A DNA stretch of 60,434 nucleotides, from positions 1-60,434 of the forward strand of contig CAKTQM010000005.1 of NCBI GenBank assembly GCA_934597125.1, in the 5' to 3' direction. Below are positions 1 through 8,277 of this stretch, piece after piece. The notes under the pieces are model-generated. The model was not told the origin of the DNA and made no database searches. It saw nothing but the letters and a program-made list of their open reading frames with translations. Numbering within the stretch: position 1 is the first letter of the stretch; every line of letters starts with the position of its first letter. Made by a program: the position numbers and the translations under genes. The DNA is from an uncultured Oscillospiraceae bacterium (GTDB taxonomy: Bacteria > Bacillota > Clostridia > Oscillospirales > Oscillospiraceae).

Positions 1-56
1 TAATCCTCGTCGTCATACGGGTGAATGATCTTCTTGATCTCGTCCATGAAACCCAT
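1..56 (-). CDS. sepF: Cell division protein SepF, N-terminal fragment
   Basis: Only the first 18 codons lie in the window; the gene continues leftward off the edge. The peptide begins MGFMDEIKKIIHPYDDED. This is the typical SepF start: an amphipathic membrane-binding helix followed by an acidic stretch. SepF anchors FtsZ filaments to the membrane and helps build the division septum in Firmicutes and Actinobacteria. The ATG at 56 is preceded by AGGGAGG. It lies directly downstream of yggS, the ylmE-ylmF order known from Gram-positive dcw regions, which strengthens an identification resting on few residues. Confidence 0.8.
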   Translation of the reverse strand, partial: MGFMDEIKKIIHPYDDED

Positions 57-93
57 TTGAAAGCCTCCCTGTTGTGTGATTTTGTATCGTCTG

Positions 94-789
94 TTACTTC
101 TGGTAATTCCGCGCGCCGAAGATGGCGGAGCCCACGCGCACCATATTGGCGCCGCAGCGCACAGCGTCCGCAAAATCGTCGCTCATGCCCATGGAGATAT
201 ATTCCCACTTATTATCATACATTTCTCGGCTTATGTCAACAAAAAGACGATAAACTTTCTCAAAATATGGTATGTTCCCGCCTTTTTCCACCGCAACGGG
301 TGGTATCGTCATCAGACCCCGCACCCGAATGTGGGGCAATTCCTTCGCATAGGCCGCCGCCTGGGGCAGTTCCTCCGGCGCAAAACCGCTCTTGGCCGCC
401 TCGCCGCCGATGTTGACCTCCAGCAGCACATCCTGGGTCAGCTCCAGCCGCGCGGCCACCTTTTCGATCTCGTCCAGCAGCTCGCGGCTGCCCACGGACT
501 GGATCAGCGCCGCCTTGCCCACCACCTGCTTGACCTTGTTGCGCTGCAGATGGCCGATAAAGTGCAGCGGCGCGCCGTCATAGGCGTTCTCTTTCAGCTT
601 TTCGGTCATCTCCTGCACACGGTTCTCGCCCAGTGCGTCGATGCCGGCGGCAATCGCCGCCTGACAGGCCGCCGCGTCGTTCATCTTGCTGGCACCCACC
701 AGCGTGATGTCGGCGCCGGTGCGCCCCGTGGCCCGCGCGGCCTCGTCGATCTCTGCGCGGATGCGCGCGATATTTTCTGCAATAGACAT
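94..789 (-). CDS. yggS: YggS/YlmE-family PLP homeostasis protein
   Basis: 231 aa, full length for the PLPBP family, cytoplasmic single-domain alanine-racemase-like barrels that bind pyridoxal phosphate and buffer its supply; they have no firmly assigned enzymatic reaction. K35 in VGASK is the expected PLP-binding lysine. HFIGHLQRNK (76-85), GLMTIPP (158-164) and SMGMSDDF (199-206, the phosphate-binding loop) are all present. It sits between the HlyD-like gene and sepF on the same strand, with 48 bp to the former, so it is probably the penultimate gene of the leftward operon. Family assignment is very secure; the precise physiological role is inferred from homologues. Confidence 0.95.
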   Translation of the reverse strand: MSIAENIARIRAEIDEAARATGRTGADITLVGASKMNDAAACQAAIAAGIDALGENRVQEMTEKLKENAYDGAPLHFIGHLQRNKVKQVVGKAALIQSVGSRELLDEIEKVAARLELTQDVLLEVNIGGEAAKSGFAPEELPQAAAYAKELPHIRVRGLMTIPPVAVEKGGNIPYFEKVYRLFVDISREMYDNKWEYISMGMSDDFADAVRCGANMVRVGSAIFGARNYQK

Positions 790-837
790 GGAAACATACC
801 CCTTTCTCTGTCTGAAATCTGTCCGAAACCGGATGCC

Positions 838-2055
838 TTATCCGATCACCTTGCCGTCATACAGCGCGGCCGTGGTAACGATCACCTGATCGCCCTGCCG
901 CAGCATGCTGGAATCCTCCTGTGCGGACGCCGCCTCCACCAGCGCGTAGCCGTCGCCCTGATAGATCACCGCCACCGGCTTGAACTTGGCCCGCACGCCC
1001 AGCAGGCAGTACACGCCCGTCACACCCTCATCGCTGACCCGCAGCGCATTGGAGGGCAGCCGCAGCCCCTCGTAGGAGCGCAGCACCAGCGTGGCGGCCT
1101 GATGCCGCATCAGCGTGGTCTGTGCCAGATACTTCTCGCTGCGCAGCACCAGTGTCCGCTGGCCGTTCTCACTGCGGGAGATGCTGTCAATGGTCATCCG
1201 CAGCTCCGTGTTCAGCCCCTTGGCAAACCGCAGCGTCACGGTGGAGCGGCCGTCCAATTGCTCCGCCTGCGCCTCGGTGATGTTGGCGGCGTAGTACCAG
1301 GTGTCGCCGTAGATCAGCTTGCCCACGTTGGCGCTGTCGCTGCCGAGGGGCTTTACACTGTTCAGCTTGCCGGGGGACAGGTCGTCCTGCAGAAAGTCCA
1401 GTGTCAGCACCGTCTCATAGCCGTCGCAGGCGGCGGAATAGATGCCTGATTCCGGCGCGGTGATGGCCTGTCCCCGCAGGGAGGCCGTCAGCTCCTGAAT
1501 AGCGCCCTCCGTCTCCTGGATATCCGCCTCGATCTCCTCCTGAGAGGCGGAGCTGTAGTCCCGCTTCAAAACGGCGCTTTTTAAGGCGGAGAGCTCCTCA
1601 TCCGCGCCGCTGTATTCCCCGTCGGAGATGGCCTGCCGCAGCGACAGGATCCCGCTGTTGATGGAGGAATCCAGCTTCAGCGCCGCATCGGGATCCAGAT
1701 AGGACACCAGCGCAAAGGACAGCTGCTCCAGCCGCAGCTTCAGCGCGTCCAGCTGCTCCACGCGGCTCAGCGCGCCGCCGTCGGGATAGGCGGTGGCAAT
1801 GGTCTGTCCCTTGCCGGCCCGCTCGCCCTCCCCCAGGGCGTGGCCCAGGGTGGCGGCGTCGGAGTGGAAGGTCTCCTCATCGCGGATCAGATAGCCGTTG
1901 ATCTCGATGACCTCCTCCTCACTGGAGGTATAGACCGGTGTGGTGTTGATGGATTCCGTGAAATAACGGTACACCTGCACCCCGAAGTACAGCAGCACCG
2001 CGCCCAGCAACACCGCGGACAGTATTTTGAAAATCGAAGTGGTTGAGCCCTTCAT
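838..2055 (-). CDS. HlyD-like single-pass membrane protein
   Basis: 405 aa from ATG 2055, chosen because AAGGAG lies six bases upstream; an in-frame ATG at 2100 has no such site. One N-terminal membrane segment (about residues 7-26, KILSAVLLGAVLLYFGVQVY) is followed by an extracytoplasmic region with a helical, Glu/Leu-rich middle and beta-rich flanks. This fits the membrane-fusion-protein (HlyD/RND adaptor) architecture. No ABC ATPase or permease lies beside it. It sits between hfq and yggS-sepF, so a role at the envelope or division site rather than export is possible, but this is only inference. Assignment to the broad HlyD superfamily is moderately confident. Confidence 0.7.
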   Translation of the reverse strand: MKGSTTSIFKILSAVLLGAVLLYFGVQVYRYFTESINTTPVYTSSEEEVIEINGYLIRDEETFHSDAATLGHALGEGERAGKGQTIATAYPDGGALSRVEQLDALKLRLEQLSFALVSYLDPDAALKLDSSINSGILSLRQAISDGEYSGADEELSALKSAVLKRDYSSASQEEIEADIQETEGAIQELTASLRGQAITAPESGIYSAACDGYETVLTLDFLQDDLSPGKLNSVKPLGSDSANVGKLIYGDTWYYAANITEAQAEQLDGRSTVTLRFAKGLNTELRMTIDSISRSENGQRTLVLRSEKYLAQTTLMRHQAATLVLRSYEGLRLPSNALRVSDEGVTGVYCLLGVRAKFKPVAVIYQGDGYALVEAASAQEDSSMLRQGDQVIVTTAALYDGKVIG

Positions 2056-2137
2056 ATCCCGCTCCTTGGTTGGCATTTGTGTCGGTATTTCCTGCCGCAA
2101 GTTGGAAAGGCGCCTTGACGGCGTGTTCGGTAAACAG

Positions 2138-2172
2138 CGCGCAGGGCGGGGGGCTGCCCCGCCCGCAGGCGC
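2138..2172 (-). other. GC-rich hairpin downstream of hfq
   Basis: GGGCGGGG and CCCCGCCC pair around a five-base loop, with further GCGC ends. It lies in the 129-bp gap between hfq and the HlyD-like gene. There is no T-run, so it is not a convincing intrinsic terminator; it may shape the 3' end or processing of the hfq message. Confidence 0.4.
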
Positions 2173-2184
2173 AGGCCCGATCCT

Positions 2185-2433
2185 TTACGGCAAGTCCGCG
2201 TCCTCCGCGTCCGCCTCCTGAAAACTCACCGCCCTGGCCGGTGCGATGGTGGAGATGGCGTGCTTATAGATCACCTGCTGCCGCCCCTCGCTGTCCAGGA
2301 TCACCACAAAACAGTCAAAGCCCGTGATGGTGCCCCGCAGCTGAAAGCCGTTCACTAAAAACATGGTGACGGGGATCTTCTGCTTCCGTGCCTGGGTCAG
2401 AAATACTTCCTGTAAATTGTTGGTCTTTTGCAT
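2185..2433 (-). CDS. hfq: RNA chaperone Hfq
   Basis: 82 aa, the usual Firmicute size. The Sm fold is clear: Sm1 around [19 protein letters not shown] (28-46) and the Sm2 signature IYKHAIST (55-62), including Y56, K57 and H58 that line the U-binding pore of the hexamer. A short acidic tail ([10 protein letters not shown]) follows. Hfq is a cytoplasmic hexamer that promotes small-RNA/mRNA pairing, although its role in Gram-positives is often mild. RBS AGGAGG precedes ATG 2433. It follows miaA by 63 bp, the conserved miaA-hfq arrangement, and shares the leftward operon. Confidence 0.95.
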   Translation of the reverse strand: MQKTNNLQEVFLTQARKQKIPVTMFLVNGFQLRGTITGFDCFVVILDSEGRQQVIYKHAISTIAPARAVSFQEADAEDADLP

Positions 2434-2496
2434 AGCGTCCTCCTGCGTTCTTTCTTTGTGCGGACACTATCCCGTCAGAACAGCTCCCGCCGTGAT

Positions 2497-3438
2497 TCAG
2501 CATAAACCACGACCGCAGAGATATTCTGTCGCTTTTTGTAATCCCTCTGGGAAATTTGGCTGCCGCTGCCAGCGAACCCAGAAAATGTCCGGATTCCGCC
2601 GCAGCCACGTCAGCTGCCGCTTGGCGTATTGCCGTGAGCGCAGCTTCACCTCCTCAATGGCCTCCTCCACCGTGGCCCGTCCTTCACTTACCGCTAAAAA
2701 TTGCTTGTAGCCGATGGCCTGCCACGCGGTGGCGTCGTGGGGCAGCCCTCCTGCCAGCAGGGCGTTCACCTCGTCCAGCAGTCCCTGTGCCACCATAGCG
2801 TCCACGCGGGCGTCAATGCGATCCCGCAGATCCTGCCGGTTCTCGAAATCCAGCCCGATATACAGCGCCTCATATTTGGGCGGCAGCTGCCGCTCCCGGA
2901 CGTCGTGCTCGGTGATGGTGCGGCCCGTCTCTCGCCACACCTCCAGCGCGCGGATGATCCGCTTTTCATCCCGTGGATGCAGCTTCGCCGCCGCGTCGGG
3001 ATCCACCTGCCGCAGCTCCGCCAGCAGCGTCTCCGCGCCTTCGTCGCGGGCGCGGCGCTGCAATTCCTGCCGCACCTCCGTGCCCTGCGACCCGGCGGCA
3101 AAGTCCGTACCCCGGATCAGCGCGTCCAGATACAGCCCCGTGCCGCCCACCAGCACCGGCAGCTTGCCCCGCCGCAGGATGTCCTGCACGCACTCGTCCG
3201 CCGCGCCCACATACCGCGCCACCGACCAGCTCTCCGCCGGATCGGCTACCGCCACCATGTGGTGGGGCACGCCCTCCATTTCATCCCGCGTCGGCGCGGC
3301 GGTGCCGATGCCCATGCCGCGGTACAGCTGCATGGAGTCCGCGCTGACCACCTCGCCGTCAAAGCGTTTGGCCAGCGCCACGCCCATCTTTGTTTTTCCT
3401 GTGGCGGTGGGGCCCACCACGCAAAGTACTTTCGCCAT
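2497..3438 (-). CDS. miaA: tRNA dimethylallyltransferase MiaA
   Basis: 313 aa, normal length. The P-loop GPTATGKT is at 9-16 and the DSMQLYRGMGIGTAAPT substrate motif at 34-50. MiaA transfers a dimethylallyl group to N6 of A37 in tRNAs reading UNN codons; its product i6A is the substrate of MiaB, encoded upstream in the same operon. The gene lies 16 bp downstream of mutL and 63 bp upstream of hfq, all leftward. C-terminal RQYAKRQLTWLRRN (about 272-285) is the usual tRNA-binding signature. Confidence 0.97.
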   Translation of the reverse strand: MAKVLCVVGPTATGKTKMGVALAKRFDGEVVSADSMQLYRGMGIGTAAPTRDEMEGVPHHMVAVADPAESWSVARYVGAADECVQDILRRGKLPVLVGGTGLYLDALIRGTDFAAGSQGTEVRQELQRRARDEGAETLLAELRQVDPDAAAKLHPRDEKRIIRALEVWRETGRTITEHDVRERQLPPKYEALYIGLDFENRQDLRDRIDARVDAMVAQGLLDEVNALLAGGLPHDATAWQAIGYKQFLAVSEGRATVEEAIEEVKLRSRQYAKRQLTWLRRNPDIFWVRWQRQPNFPEGLQKATEYLCGRGLC

Positions 3439-3454
3439 GGGTCACTCCCACTTT

Positions 3455-5401
3455 CTATGCCCGTTTGAACATCTTCTCAATGTCGTATTTGCTCAGTTTG
3501 TATTTCACCGGCCGGCCGTGGGGACAGTACAGGATCTCACCTGACTGCACCTTCTCCACCAGCGCCGCCAGCTCGGCAGGGTCAGAGGTCATGCCGGCCT
3601 TGATGGCGCTTTTGCATGCCATGGTGTGCAGAAGCTCATCCCGCGCCGCTGCCGGATCGGCCTGCCCCAGCGTCAGCTTCTGGGCCAGCTCCTCCAGTGT
3701 CGCGGCGGCGTCCGCCGCCAGAATGTCCGCCGGCACCTCACGGATCAGCACCGTGCCGCCGCCAAAATCCTCGCACACGAAGCCGAACTGGCGCAGAAGC
3801 GGCAGATTCTCCAGCACGGCGGCGTAGCCCTCCGGCTCCAGCTCCGCCGTGACCGGCGTCAGCAGCGGCTGGGCCATCAGGGGCTGACGGCTGGCCTTCA
3901 GCGCGTCGAACCGCAGCCGCTCGTGGGCGGCGTGCTTGTCAATGAGCCATACCGTCTCGTGCTCGTCCTCGCAGATGATGTAGGTCTTCAGCACCTCGCC
4001 CACCATGCGCCACGGCGCTTCCCGCACCGGCTCCATGGTCTGCTGCTCCGGCTCCTCCGGCAGCGGGAGAGTCTCCTGCACGGCGGGCGCTTCTGTCAAT
4101 GGCTCCGCCTTCACAGGTGGTGTGATCTCATAGATTTTTCCCGTCAGGGGGGAGGAGGTCACAATAGTCTCCTCCGGCCGCGCCACGTCCCGCACATAGA
4201 CGGTCTCGGCGCTGTGGGGCCGCTGCGCCATGGCGGGTATGCTGCCCTGTGCCGCGCTTCGGATGACCGGCGCCGCGGGGTGTGACACAAAGCTGCCCAG
4301 CGGCTTTTTCTCCTCCGCAGGGGCTGCGGCTCTGGCCTTATACTCCTGCGTTGTCATTTTCTGGAAAAATTCCGGCGCATTACCGGCCTTATCGGGCGCG
4401 TTTTGGGGCCGTTTTTCCCCGTTTAAGGCATCTAAAATGGTGTAATATACCGCGTCAAATACCGCCTTGTCAGACACAAACTTCACCACCGTTTTGGCGG
4501 GATGGACATTCACATCCACCTGATCCGTCGGCAGCGTCACATGCAGCACGCAGCCGGGGAACCGCCCTTTCAGCAGCTGGTTTTTATAGGCCTCCTCCAG
4601 CGCCGCCGTCAAAAGCTGGGACTTGACGAACCGGCCGTTGACGAAAAACACCTGCTTGCCGCGGCTGCCGTGGCCGTTCAGGGGCTTGGTGACAAAGCCC
4701 TCCACCCTGATGTCGCCGCCGCTGCCGCTGATGGGCAGCAGCCCCAGGGCGAAATCCCGCCCCATGGCGGCATAGACGGCGGACAAAAGCTGTCCGTCAC
4801 CGGGGGTGTGCAGCACCTCCTGCCCGTCGCGGATCAGCTTGAAGGACACGTCCGGATGGCTCAGCGCCAGATGCTGCACCACGCCGGCCACAGCGGCGCC
4901 CTCGGCGCTGTCCTTCTTCATGAATTTCATGCGGGCGGGGGTGTTGTAAAAGAGGTCGCGGACGCAGATGGTGGTGCCCTCCGGACAGCCGGTGGGCTCG
5001 GTGTGCCCGGGCACGCCGCCCTCCAAATGCAGCGCCGCGCCCATCTCCTCCTCCGGCGAGCGGGAGAAAATATCCACCCGGCTTACGGCGGCAATGGCCG
5101 CCAGTGCCTCGCCGCGGAAGCCCAGCGTGCCGATGGCCGCCAGATCGGCGGCGGCACGGAGCTTGCTGGTGGCGTGGCGCAGAAAGGCGATGGGCAGCTG
5201 CGCCGCCGGTATGCCGCAGCCGTTGTCGGTGATGCGGATAAAGGTCAGGCCGCCCCGCTCGATCTCCGCCGCAATGGCGGAGGCGCCCGCGTCGATGGCG
5301 TTCTCCAGCAGCTCCTTGATGACGCTGGCGGGACGCTCCACCACCTCTCCGGCGGCGATCAGATCCGCCACGTGGGGCGGTAAGCATTGGATCTGGGGCA
5401 T
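3455..5401 (-). CDS. mutL: DNA mismatch repair protein MutL
   Basis: 648 aa from ATG 5401, chosen because AGGAGG sits just upstream; the open frame runs further 5' into repeat DNA. The GHKL ATPase half shows ELLENAIDAGA (30-40), DNGCGI (59-64) and GFRGEAL (94-100). A variable linker of about 330-460 leads to the dimerisation/endonuclease half, with DKHAAHERLRFDAL (the DQHAx2Ex4E-type metal site) and a late CPHGRPV. MutL links MutS-bound mismatches to strand incision; the endonuclease type is expected in bacteria without MutH. It lies 249 bp downstream of mutS, the gap being filled by intergenic repeats. Confidence 0.97.
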   Translation of the reverse strand: MPQIQCLPPHVADLIAAGEVVERPASVIKELLENAIDAGASAIAAEIERGGLTFIRITDNGCGIPAAQLPIAFLRHATSKLRAAADLAAIGTLGFRGEALAAIAAVSRVDIFSRSPEEEMGAALHLEGGVPGHTEPTGCPEGTTICVRDLFYNTPARMKFMKKDSAEGAAVAGVVQHLALSHPDVSFKLIRDGQEVLHTPGDGQLLSAVYAAMGRDFALGLLPISGSGGDIRVEGFVTKPLNGHGSRGKQVFFVNGRFVKSQLLTAALEEAYKNQLLKGRFPGCVLHVTLPTDQVDVNVHPAKTVVKFVSDKAVFDAVYYTILDALNGEKRPQNAPDKAGNAPEFFQKMTTQEYKARAAAPAEEKKPLGSFVSHPAAPVIRSAAQGSIPAMAQRPHSAETVYVRDVARPEETIVTSSPLTGKIYEITPPVKAEPLTEAPAVQETLPLPEEPEQQTMEPVREAPWRMVGEVLKTYIICEDEHETVWLIDKHAAHERLRFDALKASRQPLMAQPLLTPVTAELEPEGYAAVLENLPLLRQFGFVCEDFGGGTVLIREVPADILAADAAATLEELAQKLTLGQADPAAARDELLHTMACKSAIKAGMTSDPAELAALVEKVQSGEILYCPHGRPVKYKLSKYDIEKMFKRA

Positions 5402-5480
5402 GGTTCCTCCTTGTTGGGTGTGATGGATGGAAATGGGTATTGAAAATCGTGTGTATCGTGAAAAGGCACTGTGGCCGGTT

Positions 5481-5508
5481 GTAGGGGCCGACGACTCTGT
5501 CGGCCCTA
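5481..5508. repeat. Repeat family B, copy 1
   Basis: GGGGCCGAC and GTCGGCCC form a short hairpin around ACTCT. It is one member of a dispersed intergenic hairpin family, close relatives lying at 34068, 47322, 47445, 58630 and 58679. Here it abuts family A copy 1 in the mutS-mutL gap. Confidence 0.75.
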
Positions 5509-5521
5509 AAGGTACGGTACA

Positions 5522-5643
5522 CCAAAGGCCCCCTTGTGTAAAGGGGACTGTCAGCGCAAAGCGCTGACTGGGGGATTGTCGGTTATCGGACAACCCCTCC
5601 GGCGCTTCGCGCCACCTCCCCTTACACAGGGGAGGCTTTGTCT
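5522..5643. repeat. Repeat family A, copy 1 (two inverted units)
   Basis: Two family A units of roughly 55-60 bp lie head to head. The left unit begins AAAGGCCCCCTTGTGTAAAG; the right unit is close to its reverse complement and ends CTTACACAGGGGAGGCTTT. Each contains its own small internal palindrome (AGCGCAAAGCGCT; GGCGCTTCGCGCC). In RNA the whole would fold into one long hairpin between mutS and mutL in the same transcript. No ORF or terminator is seen in this gap. Confidence 0.85.
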
Positions 5644-5650
5644 GTGCAAT

Positions 5651-8251
5651 TTATTGCAGCTTGTTCTTTAAGTCATATAAAAGATTCAGCGCCTCCAGCG
5701 GGCTCAGGGTGTCCACCTGTGCCCGGCGAAGCTGGTCGATCACCGCGCTCTCGCTGAGAGCCTCCAGAGAGACCTGATCGGTCTCCTCCGCCGCGGCGTG
5801 GGGCTTGCCCGCCTCATCCTCCAGCTCCTGCAGAATGTGGCGGGCGCGGGTCAAGACCTGCCTGGGCAGACCCGCCAGCTTAGCCACCTCGATGCCATAG
5901 CTGCGGTCGGCCCCGCCGGAGAGGATCTTCCGCAGGAAGATGATATCCTCGCCCCGTGTGCGGACGGCGATGTTGTAGTTGCGCACGCCGGGCAGCTGTC
6001 CCTCCAGCGCCGTCAGCTCGTGATAGTGGGTGGCGAACAGGGTCTTGGCCCCCAGCTTTTTCGGGTCGGCGCAGTATTCCACCACCGCACGGGCGATGGA
6101 CATACCGTCAAAGGTAGAGGTGCCCCGGCCGATCTCGTCCAGGATCAGCAGGCTGTCCGCCGTGGCGGACTTGAGGATATCACTGACCTCCGTCATCTCC
6201 ACCATAAAGGTGGACTGTCCGGCGGACAGGTCGTCGGATGCGCCGATACGGGTGAAAATGCGATCCACCACGCCGATGCGGGCGGCCCGGGCGGGGACGA
6301 AGGAGCCGATCTGCGCCATCAGCACCATCAGCGCCACCTGCCGCATGTACGTGGACTTGCCCGCCATGTTGGGGCCGGTGATGATAGCCACCCGATCGTC
6401 CTTTTCCCCCATATAGGTGTCGTTGGGGACAAACAGGCTGTCCCGCCGCATCTGTTCCACCACCGGATGGCGGCCATCGTGAATTTCAATAACGCCGGAC
6501 TCGTCCACCACGGGGCAGCAGTAGTTGTTTTTCACCGCCACCGCGGCCAGAGAGCACAGCGCGTCCAGCTCCGCCACAATGGCGGCGGAGCGCTGCACCC
6601 GCGCCGCCTGCGCGGCCACATGCAGCCGCAGCTCAGTAAAGATCTGATACTCCAGCGCCGTGACCAGATCCTTGGCGGACAGAATGTCATGCTCCAGATC
6701 CTTCAGCTCCTGGGTGATGTAGCGTTCGCCGTTCACCAGCGTCTGCTTGCGGATATAATGCTCCGGCACCTGATCCTTAAAGGAGTTGGAGACCTCAATG
6801 TAGTAGCCGAATACCTTGTTGTAGCCGATTTTCAGGGTGCGGATGCCGGTCTTCTCCTTCTCCGTGGCCTCCATGCGGGCCACGATGCTGCGCCCGCCGT
6901 GCAAAATCTCCCGCAGGCGATCCACCTCGCCGTCGAAGCCATCCCGCACCAGCTCGCCCTCGCGGACAGAGAAGGGGGGCTCGTCCACCAGCGTCCGGCC
7001 GATCTGTTCCGCCAGATCCCGCAGCTCGTCCAGCTCTGTATACAGCTGATGGAGACGGCCTCTGTCAAAGCAGGCCAGCAGCTCCTTCACCTGGGGCAGC
7101 CGCTCCATGGCGGCGCGCAGCGACGCCAGATCCCGCCCGCCGGCGGTGCCGTATACCACGCGGCCCACCAGCCGCTCCATATCGGAGATGCCCTGCAGGG
7201 CCAGGATCAGCTCCTCCCGCGTCACGGTGTGCTCCACCAGCGCCGACACGGCGGCGCTGCGCCGGTCGATCTCCGTCACCGACAGCAACGGCCGCTCGAT
7301 CCACGCGCGCATCAGCCGTCCGCCCATGGCGGTTTTCGTCTTGTCCAGCACCCACAGCAGGCTGCCCTTCTTCTCCTTGCTGCGCAGCGTCTCCGTCAGC
7401 TCCAGATTGCGCCGCGCCGTGAGATCCAGCTCCATGAACTGTCCCCGCCGGTAGTATTCCAGATCGTCCACGTGGGACAGATCGGTTTTCTGCGTCTCGT
7501 GCAGATAGCTGAGAAGCGCCCCCAGCGCCAGAAATACCGCCGGATTGTCCCGGGGCAGGCGCCGCAGCGCGTCATCGCCGAACTGGCGGCGGATCAGCTT
7601 TTCGGAGGCCTCCATCTGGAACCGTCCCGCCGGCAGCTTTTCCAGATGGCAATTCAGTTTGTCCTGAAAAAAGCTGTGCAGCGTCTCATCGAAGAAGGCG
7701 GCTTCGTTCACCACCGCCTCGGCAGGGGAGAAGCGGCCCAGCTCGTTGATCAGCTGCCGCACCCGATCACCGCCGGAAAAAGCGGTGGCGTGGGCCTTGC
7801 CGGTGGAGATGTCGCAGGCGCATACCGCGGCGTAGTCCTCGTCCAGATAGACCCCCGCGCAGAAGTTGGAGCGTCCCTCCTCCAGACACGCGCTGTCGAT
7901 GACCGTGCCGGGGGTCACTACGCGGATGATATCCCGCTTCACCAGACCCTTGGCCTGGGCGGGATCCTCCGTCTGTTCACAGATGGCAACCTTATAGCCC
8001 TTGGCGATCAGCCGCGCGATGTAGGAGTCCGCCGAGTGATAGGGTACGCCGCACATGGGCATCCGCTCCTCGGCGCTCTTGTCCTTGCTCTTGTCCCGTG
8101 TAGTCAGCGTCAGATCCAGCTCCCGCGAGGCGGTGCGGGCGTCCGCGCCGAACATCTCGTAAAAGTCGCCCAGCCGGAAAAACAGGATGGCATCCTGATT
8201 CTGTTCCTTTATTTGCAGATATTGCTGCATCATGGGGGTCAGCTCAGCCAT
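5651..8251 (-). CDS. mutS: DNA mismatch repair protein MutS
   Basis: 866 aa from ATG 8251; AAAGGAG lies just upstream and the protein then starts as MutS proteins do. The mismatch-reading Phe-x-Glu motif is at F30-Y31-E32 in RLGDFYEMFG. Walker A GPNMAGKST is at 626-634, Walker B LLILDEIGRG at 701-710, and ATHYHEL near 740. MutS binds mismatches and small loops and recruits MutL in an ATP-dependent clamp. It is 26 bp downstream of miaB, so translation is probably coupled to that operon. Every expected domain is intact. Confidence 0.98.
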   Translation of the reverse strand: MAELTPMMQQYLQIKEQNQDAILFFRLGDFYEMFGADARTASRELDLTLTTRDKSKDKSAEERMPMCGVPYHSADSYIARLIAKGYKVAICEQTEDPAQAKGLVKRDIIRVVTPGTVIDSACLEEGRSNFCAGVYLDEDYAAVCACDISTGKAHATAFSGGDRVRQLINELGRFSPAEAVVNEAAFFDETLHSFFQDKLNCHLEKLPAGRFQMEASEKLIRRQFGDDALRRLPRDNPAVFLALGALLSYLHETQKTDLSHVDDLEYYRRGQFMELDLTARRNLELTETLRSKEKKGSLLWVLDKTKTAMGGRLMRAWIERPLLSVTEIDRRSAAVSALVEHTVTREELILALQGISDMERLVGRVVYGTAGGRDLASLRAAMERLPQVKELLACFDRGRLHQLYTELDELRDLAEQIGRTLVDEPPFSVREGELVRDGFDGEVDRLREILHGGRSIVARMEATEKEKTGIRTLKIGYNKVFGYYIEVSNSFKDQVPEHYIRKQTLVNGERYITQELKDLEHDILSAKDLVTALEYQIFTELRLHVAAQAARVQRSAAIVAELDALCSLAAVAVKNNYCCPVVDESGVIEIHDGRHPVVEQMRRDSLFVPNDTYMGEKDDRVAIITGPNMAGKSTYMRQVALMVLMAQIGSFVPARAARIGVVDRIFTRIGASDDLSAGQSTFMVEMTEVSDILKSATADSLLILDEIGRGTSTFDGMSIARAVVEYCADPKKLGAKTLFATHYHELTALEGQLPGVRNYNIAVRTRGEDIIFLRKILSGGADRSYGIEVAKLAGLPRQVLTRARHILQELEDEAGKPHAAAEETDQVSLEALSESAVIDQLRRAQVDTLSPLEALNLLYDLKNKLQ

Positions 8252-8277
8252 AGGGCGGCTCCTTTCTGCTTGTTGCG

